Origin: an uncultured Clostridia bacterium
GTDB lineage: Bacteria; Bacillota; Clostridia; Oscillospirales; Ruminococcaceae
Direction: 5' to 3'
Length of the DNA: 64,000 nt
Assembly (NCBI GenBank): GCA_947589215.1
Contig: CANQCL010000002.1
Location: forward strand, 62,001 to 126,000
Below the pieces are notes generated by a model, which saw only the letters and a program-made list of their open reading frames with translations, made no database searches and was not told the DNA's origin. Each line of letters starts with the position of its first letter. Position 1 is the stretch's first letter. Below are positions 51,822 through 62,196 of the stretch, piece after piece. The translations under genes and the position numbers were made by a program.

Positions 51822-52667
51822 ATGGACGCTACTATTAAAAAGCAGCTTGAAATACAAGCCTGCAAAATTCGTATGGGTATAATTGAAGGCGTTTATAATG
51901 CAAAATCCGGTCATCCCGGCGGATCATTGTCAATAGCAGACACATTGACATATCTTTATTTTGCAAAGATGAATGTTGACCCTAAAAATCCTGATATGGA
52001 GGACAGAGACAGACTTGTTCTTTCAAAGGGGCATACTGCTCCTGCACTTTATTCAACACTTGCGAATAAGGGCTTTTTTGATTTAGAGGAGCTTAAATCA
52101 TTAAGACATATAGGCGCATTACTTCAAGGACACCCTTGTATTCATATTCCGGGAGTTGATATGTCGTCTGGTTCTTTGGGGCAGGGAATTTCAGCTGCTT
52201 GCGGAATGGCGCTGAGCGGTAAGATATCAAATGCGCCTTATAAAGTTTACACTATTCTCGGCGACGGTGAAATTGAAGAAGGTCAGGTCTGGGAGGCTGC
52301 TATGTTCGCTTCTCATAAAGAGCTTGACAATCTTGTTGCTATTGTTGACAACAACGGTTTACAGATAGACGGCGCTATTGAAGACGTATGTTCGCCGTAT
52401 CCTATAAAAGACAAATTTGAAGCCTTTGGCTGGCACGTTATCGAGACAGACGCACATGATTTTGACAAGCTTGAAGCCGCATTCGACGAGGCTGAAAAAA
52501 TTGCAGGACAGCCTGTCGCTATTATTCAAAAGAGCGTTAAGGGCAAGGGCGTATCATTTATGGAAAATCAGGTTTCCTGGCACGGTTCAGCTCCTAATGC
52601 CGAGCAGTACAATCAAGCAATGGAAGAGCTTAATAAAACTTTGAAAGCATTGGAGGGTCAAATATGA
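51822..52667 (+). CDS. Transketolase, N-terminal subunit
   Basis: 281 residues, the thiamine-diphosphate-binding half of a split transketolase. SGHPGGSLS (29-37), the TPP motif starting GDGE (147-150) and ending near DNNG, and a C-terminal SWHG mark it. It pairs with the next gene product, the two together covering one standard transketolase chain minus its C-terminal domain. The gene overlaps its partner by 4 nt. Split transketolases are common in Clostridia. Confidence 0.95.
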   Translation: MDATIKKQLEIQACKIRMGIIEGVYNAKSGHPGGSLSIADTLTYLYFAKMNVDPKNPDMEDRDRLVLSKGHTAPALYSTLANKGFFDLEELKSLRHIGALLQGHPCIHIPGVDMSSGSLGQGISAACGMALSGKISNAPYKVYTILGDGEIEEGQVWEAAMFASHKELDNLVAIVDNNGLQIDGAIEDVCSPYPIKDKFEAFGWHVIETDAHDFDKLEAAFDEAEKIAGQPVAIIQKSVKGKGVSFMENQVSWHGSAPNAEQYNQAMEELNKTLKALEGQI

Positions 52668-53608
52668 GCGAAGTAGTAAAAAAGGCTACCAGAGAAAGCT
52701 ATGGAGAGGCTTTAGCCGAACTTGGTGAAAAGTATGAAAATTTATACGTTTTTGATGCTGACCTTGCAGCGGCTACAAAGACGGGAATTTTTAAGAAAAA
52801 ATACCCTGAGAGATTTTTTGACTGCGGAATTGCTGAAGCAAATATGATGGGTGTGGCCGCAGGAATGGCTGCTACAGGTAAAATTCCTTTTGCGTCTACC
52901 TTTGCAATGTTTGCAGCAGGCAGAGCATACGAGATAGTAAGAAATACAATTGGTTATCCGCATCTAAACGTAAAAATCGGTGCTACTCATGCGGGAATTT
53001 CAGTAGGAGAGGACGGAGCAACACACCAGTGCAACGAGGATATTGCTCTTATGAGAACGATTCCGGGTATGACAATTATAAACCCTGCTGATGATGTTGA
53101 AGCAAAAGCCGCTGTTGAGGCTGCTATTCTTCACGACGGACCTGTTTATCTAAGGTTCGGACGTCTTGCCGTACCTGTATTTAATGATAAAGAGACTTAC
53201 AAGTTTGAGCTCGGCAAAGGAATAAAGCTGATAGACGGAGATGACATAGCAATTATAGCAACAGGTCTTATGGTGTCAGAGGCGCTTACTGCTGCTGAGG
53301 AGCTAAAAAAAGACGGAATAAACGCAAGGGTAATAAATATCCACACAATAAAACCTATTGACAAGGATATTATACTAAAAGCCGCTGAGGACACTAAACT
53401 TTTGCTTACGGTTGAGGAGCACAGCGTTATTGGAGGACTTGGTTCGGCTGTTTGTGACGTTGTATCTGAGAACATTCCTACAAAGGTTATTAAGATAGGC
53501 GTTAATGACGAGTTCGGTCACTCGGGACCGGCTGTTGATTTATTAAAGGAGTTTGGTTTGTCGTCAGAAAACATTGTTAAGACGGTTAAAGAGGCTCTTG
53601 GAAAATAG
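52664..53608 (+). CDS. Transketolase, C-terminal subunit
   Basis: 314 residues, the pyrimidine-binding half plus the C-terminal domain. DADLAAATKT, FDCGIAEANMMGVAAGMA (Glu contacting TPP), GISVGEDGATHQ and TVEEHSVIGGLGSAV are the family markers. Together with the preceding subunit it transfers two-carbon units in the non-oxidative pentose phosphate pathway. Translationally coupled by ATGA overlap. A strong terminator follows. Confidence 0.95.
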   Translation: MSEVVKKATRESYGEALAELGEKYENLYVFDADLAAATKTGIFKKKYPERFFDCGIAEANMMGVAAGMAATGKIPFASTFAMFAAGRAYEIVRNTIGYPHLNVKIGATHAGISVGEDGATHQCNEDIALMRTIPGMTIINPADDVEAKAAVEAAILHDGPVYLRFGRLAVPVFNDKETYKFELGKGIKLIDGDDIAIIATGLMVSEALTAAEELKKDGINARVINIHTIKPIDKDIILKAAEDTKLLLTVEEHSVIGGLGSAVCDVVSENIPTKVIKIGVNDEFGHSGPAVDLLKEFGLSSENIVKTVKEALGK

Positions 53609-53625
53609 AATTTGATAATATTATA

Positions 53626-53658
53626 AAAGGCTATCAGATCAAATTCTGATAGCCTTTT
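53626..53658 (+). terminator. Intrinsic terminator after the transketolase genes
   Basis: A 14-bp stem (AAAAGGCTATCAGA with TCTGATAGCCTTTT) around a 5-6 nt loop. Confidence 0.85.
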
Positions 53659-53718
53659 CACTCTTTTCAAGGTATTGAATATAATAAGTTATCAATATTT
53701 ATGAGAGGAGTAAGAAAA

Positions 53719-54357
53719 TTGACGGCCAAACGCAAAAGAAAAAAGACAAATAAAAAGCGTAATGCAGTATTTATAATTTTGATCTGCATAGTTTTAACAG
53801 CAGTTTTTGCGCTCAATCATGCGCTTAGAATGAAGCTTAGAGATATAGCGGTTTACAAGTGCAAAAACAGTGCAACAGATATGATAAATAGGTCTATACA
53901 GAATACTTTAGATGATTTGGATTATACATATAGTGATTTAGTAGAAATTAATAAAAATTCTGAAAATGAAATTACATCGGTGTCGTGCGTATCATCAAAA
54001 ATAAACAGCTTGAAAACTAATATCTCAAATGAGATAAATAAGGATTTTAAAAATCAAGACAAAAACGGATTCAGTATTGCAGTAGGTACAATTTCAGGTA
54101 TAAACCTGTTCAGCGGCGTAGGACCTGATATAACTGTACATTTTGAAAAAGAGGGAAGCGTCAAAACTAATATTAAAAGCTCATTTTCCAGTGCCGGAAT
54201 AAACCAGACGTTACATAGAATTTATATTGAGGTAAGCTCAGACATAGTCGCAGTTGCAGCAGCAGGAACGTATAAATCTAGTGTTGAAACTGAATTTTTG
54301 CTTGCAGAAACGGTTATTGTAGGAGAAATTCCTGAAAGATATGCGTTAATATCTTAA
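53719..54357 (+). CDS. yunB: Sporulation protein YunB
   Basis: 212 residues from TTG 53719, chosen because AGAGGAG sits 8 nt before it; an in-frame ATG at 53701 has no ribosome binding site. A very basic N-terminus (KRKRKKTNKKR) precedes one transmembrane segment (~18-37), followed by an outer domain with GTISGINLFSGVGPDITVHF and AGINQTLHRIYIEV, the YunB signature. In Bacillus yunB is expressed in the mother cell. A possible -10, AATATAAT (53678-53685), fits sigma-E at 6 of 8, but a sigma-A reading (TTCACT-17-TATAAT) overlaps it. Confidence 0.88.
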   Translation: MTAKRKRKKTNKKRNAVFIILICIVLTAVFALNHALRMKLRDIAVYKCKNSATDMINRSIQNTLDDLDYTYSDLVEINKNSENEITSVSCVSSKINSLKTNISNEINKDFKNQDKNGFSIAVGTISGINLFSGVGPDITVHFEKEGSVKTNIKSSFSSAGINQTLHRIYIEVSSDIVAVAAAGTYKSSVETEFLLAETVIVGEIPERYALIS

Positions 54358-54432
54358 AAAATTAAGAAATATTGTTAAAATACTAGCTTTATTAATGTAA
54401 AATGTGGTATACTATAATTGTATATTTTTTAG

Positions 54433-56421
<1,989 letters not shown>

Positions 56422-56455
56422 AAAGGAGGTATGCTCCAAAAGGGGCAATTGAAAA

Positions 56456-56728
56456 ATGAATATTGACATTAAACACATTGCAAAATTAGCAAGGCTTCGC
56501 ATTGAGGACGGAGAGCTTGAAAAATTTAGAAGTGATATTCAGGGGATAGTAGAGATGGTTGAAAACCTTCCCGATGACATTAAGGACGAGCCTCTGCTTG
56601 ACCCAAACAACTCAATGAAGCTAAGAGAAGACAAGGTAAGAGAAAGCAAATATTCAAGAGATGAACTTACAAAGAATGCACCTCACGTTACAGCAGGCTG
56701 CCTTGTTGTTCCAAAGACGGTAGAATAG
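56456..56728 (+). CDS. gatC: Asp-tRNA(Asn)/Glu-tRNA(Gln) amidotransferase subunit C
   Basis: A 90-residue small subunit. KHIAKLARLRIEDGEL and LREDKVRESKYSRDELTKNAP are typical GatC segments; it wraps around GatA. A striking AAAGGAGGT lies ~25 nt upstream of the ATG inside a small GGAG/CTCC hairpin. The likely ribosome binding site is the nearer AGGGGC. Confidence 0.94.
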   Translation: MNIDIKHIAKLARLRIEDGELEKFRSDIQGIVEMVENLPDDIKDEPLLDPNNSMKLREDKVRESKYSRDELTKNAPHVTAGCLVVPKTVE

Positions 56729-56739
56729 GAGGCAGATAT

Positions 56740-58197
56740 ATGGAATTGTATAAAAATAGTGCGTTTGAGCTTTCTCAGATGATTAAAGATAAACAGATAA
56801 GCTCGGTTGAAGTAACAAAATCTGTTTTTGACAGGATCGATTCTGTTGAGGAAAAAGTTGACGCTTATGTAACTCTTGATAAGGAGAATGCTTTAAAAAA
56901 AGCAGAAGAAGTTGATAAAAAGATTGCCAACGGGGACAGGCTTTCTCCTCTTGCAGGAATTCCAATAGGAATTAAAGATAATATTTCGACTAAAGGACTC
57001 AGAACTACTTGCTCATCAAAAATGCTTGAGAATTACATTCCGCCGTTTAATGCGACTGTTATAGAGAAAATCAATAACGCTGATATGGTTATTACAGGCA
57101 AGCTAAATATGGACGAGTTTGCTATGGGTTCGTCTACTGAGACATCATATTTTAAAAAGACGAAAAATCCGTTTGATTTTGAAAGGATACCGGGTGGTTC
57201 GTCAGGCGGCTCTGCTGCATCTGTTGCAGCAGGTGAGGCTGTTGTTTCACTCGGCTCTGATACAGGCGGCTCGATTCGTCAGCCTGCAGCATACTGCGGA
57301 GTAGTTGGATTAAAGCCTACCTACGGCAGAGTATCACGTTTTGGACTTGTTGCATTTGCGTCATCTCTTGACCAAATAGGACCTGTAGGTCGCACTGTTA
57401 AAGATGTTGCTATGCTTCAGTCTGTTATTTCTGGTCATGACAAATATGACGCTACCTCTTCAAGCACTGACGTTTCGGATTATTTAGAAAATTTGAAGTC
57501 TGATGTCAAGGGGCTTAGAATTGGAATTTCTAAGGAATATTTCAGTGACGGAATTGATAGCAATGTAAAGGACGCTGTTTATAATGCTGTTAAGATTTTA
57601 GAGCAAAACGGAGCGTCTGTAAAAGAGATAAGTCTGCCGTCAACTAATTATGCACTGTCAGCATATTATATTATTTCCTCTGCTGAGGCTTCATCAAACC
57701 TTGCGAGATATGATGGTGTAAAGTACGGTTACAGAGCAAAGGAATTTGACAGTCTTATTGATATGTATGAAAAGACCCGTTCTGAGGGCTTTGGAGATGA
57801 AGTAAAGAGGAGAATTCTGCTCGGAACATTTGTGTTAAGCTCAGGCTTCTTTGACGCTTATTATAAAAAGGCAAAGCTAGTTCAAAGAAGAGTATCGGCA
57901 GAGTTTAATGAGGTTTTTAAAGACGTTGATGTTGTCTGCACGCCTACTGTTCCGTCAACAGCATTTAAAATCGGTGAAAATATTAATAATCCGCTGAAAA
58001 TGTATGCAACTGATATATGTACAGTAACTATCAACATTGCAGGTCTTCCTGCAATGAGCATACCTTGCGGATATGATGATAAAGGACTTCCTATCGGATT
58101 ACAGCTTGTAGGAAACAAGTTCTGTGAGCAAACGCTTTTAAATACCGCAAACGCATATGAGAACATAATCGGCGGATTTAAAAGTCCATTGCTTTAA
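56740..58197 (+). CDS. gatA: Asp-tRNA(Asn)/Glu-tRNA(Gln) amidotransferase subunit A
   Basis: A 485-residue amidase that releases ammonia from glutamine. The Ser-cisSer-Lys triad is complete: Lys79 (GIKDNIS), Ser154 (PGGSSGGSAA) and Ser178 (DTGGSIRQP), at the same numbers as in the Staphylococcus aureus enzyme. It needs GatC and GatB on either side. GGAGGCAGAT precedes the ATG. Confidence 0.97.
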   Translation: MELYKNSAFELSQMIKDKQISSVEVTKSVFDRIDSVEEKVDAYVTLDKENALKKAEEVDKKIANGDRLSPLAGIPIGIKDNISTKGLRTTCSSKMLENYIPPFNATVIEKINNADMVITGKLNMDEFAMGSSTETSYFKKTKNPFDFERIPGGSSGGSAASVAAGEAVVSLGSDTGGSIRQPAAYCGVVGLKPTYGRVSRFGLVAFASSLDQIGPVGRTVKDVAMLQSVISGHDKYDATSSSTDVSDYLENLKSDVKGLRIGISKEYFSDGIDSNVKDAVYNAVKILEQNGASVKEISLPSTNYALSAYYIISSAEASSNLARYDGVKYGYRAKEFDSLIDMYEKTRSEGFGDEVKRRILLGTFVLSSGFFDAYYKKAKLVQRRVSAEFNEVFKDVDVVCTPTVPSTAFKIGENINNPLKMYATDICTVTINIAGLPAMSIPCGYDDKGLPIGLQLVGNKFCEQTLLNTANAYENIIGGFKSPLL

Positions 58198-58215
58198 TGA
58201 TTGGAGGTAAGTATA

Positions 58216-59652
58216 ATGGTTAAAGGCTACGAAGTTGTAATCGGTTTAGAAGTTCACGCTGAGCTTAATACCGAATCTAAAATATATTGTGACTGCAAAA
58301 ACGCATTCGGGTTAGAGGTCAATACTCAGGTTTGTCCGATATGTATGGGTATGCCGGGAGCATTGCCAACTTTAAATGAAAAGGTAGTAGACTATGCAAT
58401 AAAGATGGGACACGCACTTAACTGCACAATAAATAACGTCTGCAAGCAGGACAGAAAAAATTATTTCTATCCTGATTTGCCTAAAGCGTATCAAATTTCT
58501 CAGGCAGAAGTGCCTTTATGTGAAAACGGCTACCTTGACATATTGGTAGACGGAGAGGAAAGAAGAATCGGCGTTACTAGAATTCACATTGAGGAGGACG
58601 CAGGAAAACTACTTCACTCTGACAAGTTTGACGGTTCTTTAGTTGATCTCAACAGATGTGGTGTTCCGCTTATCGAGATAGTTTCAGAGCCAGATATGAG
58701 AAGCTCTGCTGAGGCTCACGCTTATCTGGAAACTATAAAGTCAATTCTTCAATACTTAAACATAAGCGACTGCAAGATGCAGGAGGGTTCAATAAGATGC
58801 GATGTAAATGTGTCTGTTCATAAGCCCGGAGAGCCACTTGGAACACGTTCTGAAATGAAAAACGTAAACAGCTTTTCAGCGGCTGTAAGGGGAATAGACT
58901 TTGAAGTAAACAGACAGATTGGAATTTTAGAGGCAGGCGGAGAGGTAATTCAGGAAACACGCCGCTGGGACGATACAAAAGGCGAAAGTCTGTCTATGCG
59001 AAGCAAAGAGGACGCACAGGATTACAGATATTTCCCAGAGCCGGACTTGCTAACTATTGTAATTGACAAAGAAAGAATTGAAAAGCTGAAAAGCGAGATC
59101 CCCGAATTGCCTAATAAAAAGCTAGTTAGGTATGTTAAGGAGTTCGGTCTTTCCCAAAAGGACGCGTCATTTATATCGGAGGATATAGAGAAATCCAGTC
59201 TTTTCGACGAATGTGTTAAGGATAATCCAAAGCTGGCTAAGAGTGTATCCAACTGGATTTTAAGCGATGTTGCAAAATACTGCAACGAAACGGGTAAGAA
59301 AATTTCTGAAACCAAGCTGACCTCAAACAAGCTGTTGTACATTATTAAACTGATTGGTGATGGTAAGATCTCAAACAGCGCAGGAAAGACAATTTTTGAG
59401 ATTATCATTGATGAGGACAAGGATATAGACGAGATAATCAAGGAAAAATCGCTTGCTCAGGTTTCGGACGCTTCAGCCTTAGAGGCTATTGCAGATGAAG
59501 TTATTGCAAATAATGAGAAGTCTGTAAGCGATTACAAGAGCGGAAAAACTAACGCTCTGGGCTACTTAGTAGGTCAGTGTATGAAAGCGTCAAAGGGCAA
59601 GGCTAATCCGGGAATGATGAAAGAAATTATACTCAAAAAGCTTGAGGGGTAA
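58216..59652 (+). CDS. gatB: Asp-tRNA(Asn)/Glu-tRNA(Gln) amidotransferase subunit B
   Basis: 478 residues from ATG 58216, with GGAGG 8 nt upstream; an in-frame TTG at 58201 overlaps that site. The kinase domain shows EVVIGLEVHAELNT, CPICMGMPGALPTLN and RKNYFYPDLPKAYQISQ. A C-terminal YqeY-like tail domain (~405-478, ending GMMKEIILKKLEG) binds tRNA. It activates mischarged Glu-tRNA(Gln) or Asp-tRNA(Asn) and amidates it. End of the gatCAB operon. Confidence 0.97.
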   Translation: MVKGYEVVIGLEVHAELNTESKIYCDCKNAFGLEVNTQVCPICMGMPGALPTLNEKVVDYAIKMGHALNCTINNVCKQDRKNYFYPDLPKAYQISQAEVPLCENGYLDILVDGEERRIGVTRIHIEEDAGKLLHSDKFDGSLVDLNRCGVPLIEIVSEPDMRSSAEAHAYLETIKSILQYLNISDCKMQEGSIRCDVNVSVHKPGEPLGTRSEMKNVNSFSAAVRGIDFEVNRQIGILEAGGEVIQETRRWDDTKGESLSMRSKEDAQDYRYFPEPDLLTIVIDKERIEKLKSEIPELPNKKLVRYVKEFGLSQKDASFISEDIEKSSLFDECVKDNPKLAKSVSNWILSDVAKYCNETGKKISETKLTSNKLLYIIKLIGDGKISNSAGKTIFEIIIDEDKDIDEIIKEKSLAQVSDASALEAIADEVIANNEKSVSDYKSGKTNALGYLVGQCMKASKGKANPGMMKEIILKKLEG

Positions 59653-59850
59653 ATTGCTAAAGTATATTCTTGTAGCTTTGATACAACGCCGAGGAATAAT
59701 TGAAAAGTGCGCCTTGCGGTGTAAGCTGCCGCTTGGGGTGGAAAATGTGCGACTGATCTGATATGGATAGATTTATTCACGATTTTGTGGTACGATTTAT
59801 TGAGATACAGCCATGTTCACGCGGTAAATCGGGATTTGTAAGAGGTAGCT
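59653..59850 (+). other. Intergenic stretch of different base composition before the methyltransferase
   Basis: Locally richer in G+C than its surroundings, especially about 59708-59745. It contains one open run of 35 codons from TTG 59654 to TGA 59759, with no ribosome binding site and no family I recognise. No terminator for gatB and no promoter could be named. It looks like the edge of an acquired segment. Confidence 0.35.
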
Positions 59851-60636
59851 ATGAATATCGTAAACAAAAATATAGACGGTGGAAAAGCGTTTGATTGGGG
59901 TAAAACATCAAAAGATTATGCCAAATTTCGCGATATTTATCCACAAGAATTTTACAACAAAATAATAGAACGTAAGCTCTGCGTTGATAATCAAACAGTT
60001 CTTGATATTGGCACGGGGACAGGTGTGTTACCGAGAAATATGTATCAGTATGGTGCGAAATGGATTGGAACGGATATTTCTGAAAAACAGATTGAACAGG
60101 CTATAATTCTCTCCAAAGGTATGAATATTGACTATTACACAATGTCAGCAGAAGATTTACAATTCCCCGACAATTCATTTGATGTCATTACTGCTTGTCA
60201 ATGTTTTTGGTATTTTGATCATGAGCAGATTATGCCAAAGATTTACCGTATGCTTAAACCTAATGGACGAATTCTTGTGTTATACATGGCATGGTTACCT
60301 TTTGAAGATAGAATTGCAAATGCAAGTGAGATGCTTGTGTTAAAATATAGCTCTGATTGGAGCGGTGCAGGAGAGACAATTCACCCGATATTTATTCCCG
60401 AATGTTATAAGGAACAATTTGAGCTTGTTTACCATGAAGAATATCCTATAAATGTACATTTTACACGAAAAAGCTGGAATGGCAGGATGAAAGCGTGTCG
60501 AGGTGTTGGAGCCTCTCTGGCTGAAGAAGAAATTAAAAAGTGGGAACAAGAGCATATTAAACTGTTATCTGAAATTGCATCTGATGAATTTGATATTTTA
60601 CATTATGTTGCCATTGCAGAATTAAAAAAGATATAA
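59851..60636 (+). CDS. Class I SAM-dependent methyltransferase, substrate unknown
   Basis: 261 residues. The Rossmann motif I is VLDIGTGTG (50-58), then GTDISEKQIEQA, the motif-II-like DNSFDVITACQCFWYFD and ML-KPNGRILVLYM (post-motif). Overall it is the small-molecule type (methyltransf_11/25). The start is ATG after AGAGG. Arg codons are unusual: three of nine are CGA, rare in the neighbouring genes, which mostly use AGA. With the different upstream sequence this suggests recent acquisition. It lies alone between the gatCAB operon and ylbJ. Confidence 0.85.
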   Translation: MNIVNKNIDGGKAFDWGKTSKDYAKFRDIYPQEFYNKIIERKLCVDNQTVLDIGTGTGVLPRNMYQYGAKWIGTDISEKQIEQAIILSKGMNIDYYTMSAEDLQFPDNSFDVITACQCFWYFDHEQIMPKIYRMLKPNGRILVLYMAWLPFEDRIANASEMLVLKYSSDWSGAGETIHPIFIPECYKEQFELVYHEEYPINVHFTRKSWNGRMKACRGVGASLAEEEIKKWEQEHIKLLSEIASDEFDILHYVAIAELKKI

Positions 60637-60747
60637 GTACAACTTCCCGTTTACCAAAATGAACAAACAGAAAAACTACTCATCTCCGATGTGGTAGATA
60701 GAGATTTTGTTTGTATCAAAATCAGCAACAAAGAACCTACTTTTTAA
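60637..60747 (+). pseudogene. In-frame relic of a coding sequence directly after the methyltransferase stop
   Basis: The methyltransferase frame stays open for 36 sense codons after its stop, ending at TAA 60745. The translation starts VQLPVYQNEQ and looks like normal protein (…LLISDVVDRDF…), but has no start codon with a ribosome binding site. The methyltransferase is already full length without it. It may be the tail of a degraded neighbour. Chance is possible. Confidence 0.3.
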
Positions 60748-60764
60748 GTGGGTTCTTTTCTTTT
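60729..60764. terminator. Terminator between the methyltransferase patch and ylbJ
   Basis: AAGAACC (60731-60737) pairs with GGTTCTT (60751-60757), with extra pairs inside (AC/GT) and T-rich sequence following on the plus strand. It overlaps the last codons of ylbJ on the other strand. Confidence 0.6.
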
Positions 60765-61780
60765 GTAAAGATAAGTATGAACATCATTATAACCATAAGT
60801 ATAGCCGGAAGACAGCTCTTAGCGTCAGTAAATCCTATAGCTTTACCGCTTATGTATGTTTGAACTGAACTTGCCTGATAATTTATATTAAATATTGATG
60901 TTATTATTCTGGTAAAGGCAGCAGAGAGAAATACAGCAGGAATCCTTGATAGTATAAGATATTTAAGCGGTACACCATTTGATAGCGATTTTAGCTGAAA
61001 TAATATGCATACTCCGCCGAATGAAATAAAAGCTGAAATTATCGGGATAATATCGGTACTGGCATACATATCAACAACATTAGTAATTTCTAATAATGGG
61101 AGAATATCAAACTTTATTAATTTAAAAATGTTTAATCCTTTTAGTATTCCTATAATTGAAGCAAACAAAAGTATCATTGAGCAGATCATCAGCATACTTT
61201 TAGACGCACTTTGAACAGAGTCTACTATTGAGACTTGCGCTTTTATAGGCGATACATCTTTGATTTTAGGCATTTCCACAGTGTGGTTTAAAACTATTGC
61301 AATAACGCAGTTTGTCAGAAAATTTGCAAAAAATATCACAAACCCTATTGTTGCCGAAGAAAACATTGTTACTCCGACTAACCCCACAACAAAAGAAGGT
61401 CCCGATGCATAGCAATAGCAGGACATTTGTTCTGCGGTGAATTTGCTGATTTTACCTTGACTGTATAAATTGCTAAGAAGCTTAAATCCGATCGGATATC
61501 CGCATATATTGCCCAGAATAAAAACAAAAAACAGGTCGCTGTCCATTTTAAAAATGTATTTTGATATGAGGGCAAACGGCTTGCTGATAATTTTATAGCA
61601 CTCTGATTTTAAAACTAAATCTGAAAAAACCATAAATGAAAAAAGCGATGGGATAATCACAAAAAGACATCTGTTTACAGCAGTTACAATTTCCTTTGAT
61701 ACCTCGCTTGATTTTAAAACTAACAATAATCCGAAAATTAAAATAAGAATATATATCACAAAACTTTTTATTTTTGACAT
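60737..61780 (-). CDS. ylbJ: Sporulation integral membrane protein YlbJ
   Basis: 347 residues from ATG 61780 (MSKIKSFV), with AAGGAG 7 nt upstream; in-frame starts further up lack a site. About eight hydrophobic segments span the protein, related to nucleoside-transporter gate (Gate) domain proteins. LFVIIPSLFSFMVFSD, GNICGYPIGFKL and YCYASGPSFVVGLVG are family-typical. In Bacillus YlbJ is made in the mother cell under sigma-E and helps dipicolinate reach the spore. It is divergent from yqfC. Confidence 0.9.
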   Translation of the reverse strand: MSKIKSFVIYILILIFGLLLVLKSSEVSKEIVTAVNRCLFVIIPSLFSFMVFSDLVLKSECYKIISKPFALISKYIFKMDSDLFFVFILGNICGYPIGFKLLSNLYSQGKISKFTAEQMSCYCYASGPSFVVGLVGVTMFSSATIGFVIFFANFLTNCVIAIVLNHTVEMPKIKDVSPIKAQVSIVDSVQSASKSMLMICSMILLFASIIGILKGLNIFKLIKFDILPLLEITNVVDMYASTDIIPIISAFISFGGVCILFQLKSLSNGVPLKYLILSRIPAVFLSAAFTRIITSIFNINYQASSVQTYISGKAIGFTDAKSCLPAILMVIMMFILIFTKEKNPLKK

Positions 61781-61825
61781 AGGTTTTCTCCTTATATATT
61801 GGAGTAGAGCAATTTTAGGCTTATA

Positions 61826-61856
61826 AATGTATATGTTGTTTAAAATAATAATATAA
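61826..61856 (-). promoter_or_regulatory. Possible sigma-E promoter of ylbJ
   Basis: On the minus strand TTATATT (61856-61850), 16 nt, then TATACATT (61833-61826). The -10 matches the sigma-E consensus CATACAHT at 7 of 8; the spacing is slightly long. The shared 61781-61905 gap is very AT-rich, so chance matches are easy. Confidence 0.35.
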
Positions 61857-61905
61857 TTAATTAGTTTATACTTTTGTACAACTCCCAATAGAACGGAGGA
61901 AACGA

Positions 61906-62178
61906 ATGAAAAATTTTATTAATAATAATGCTTTAGGCGAGTTTACAGGTGTTGCATCTAATATTAATATCTACGGAACAAAAAAAGTAGTAATAGAAAG
62001 TTTCAAAAAAATCCTAGAGTGTAACGAGTCATTGATCATAATAAAAACCTGCGATAGCAGAGTAAGCCTTTGGGGAAATAAGCTGATACTTACAACATAT
62101 TCCTCCGGCTACGCTGAAATTACAGGTAATATTGACAGGATAGAAATTGATGATAAAAAGAATAAACCAGTAAAATGA
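61906..62178 (+). CDS. yqfC: Sporulation protein YqfC
   Basis: A 90-residue member of the YabP/YqfC family, beta-rich, expressed in the mother cell in Bacillus. VASNINIYGTKKVVIESFKKI and GYAEITGNIDRIEI are typical. The ribosome binding site is CGGAGGAAA. yqfC-yqfD-phoH is a conserved order. Confidence 0.92.
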   Translation: MKNFINNNALGEFTGVASNINIYGTKKVVIESFKKILECNESLIIIKTCDSRVSLWGNKLILTTYSSGYAEITGNIDRIEIDDKKNKPVK

Positions 62179-62196
62179 TTATTAGGAGTGAACATA

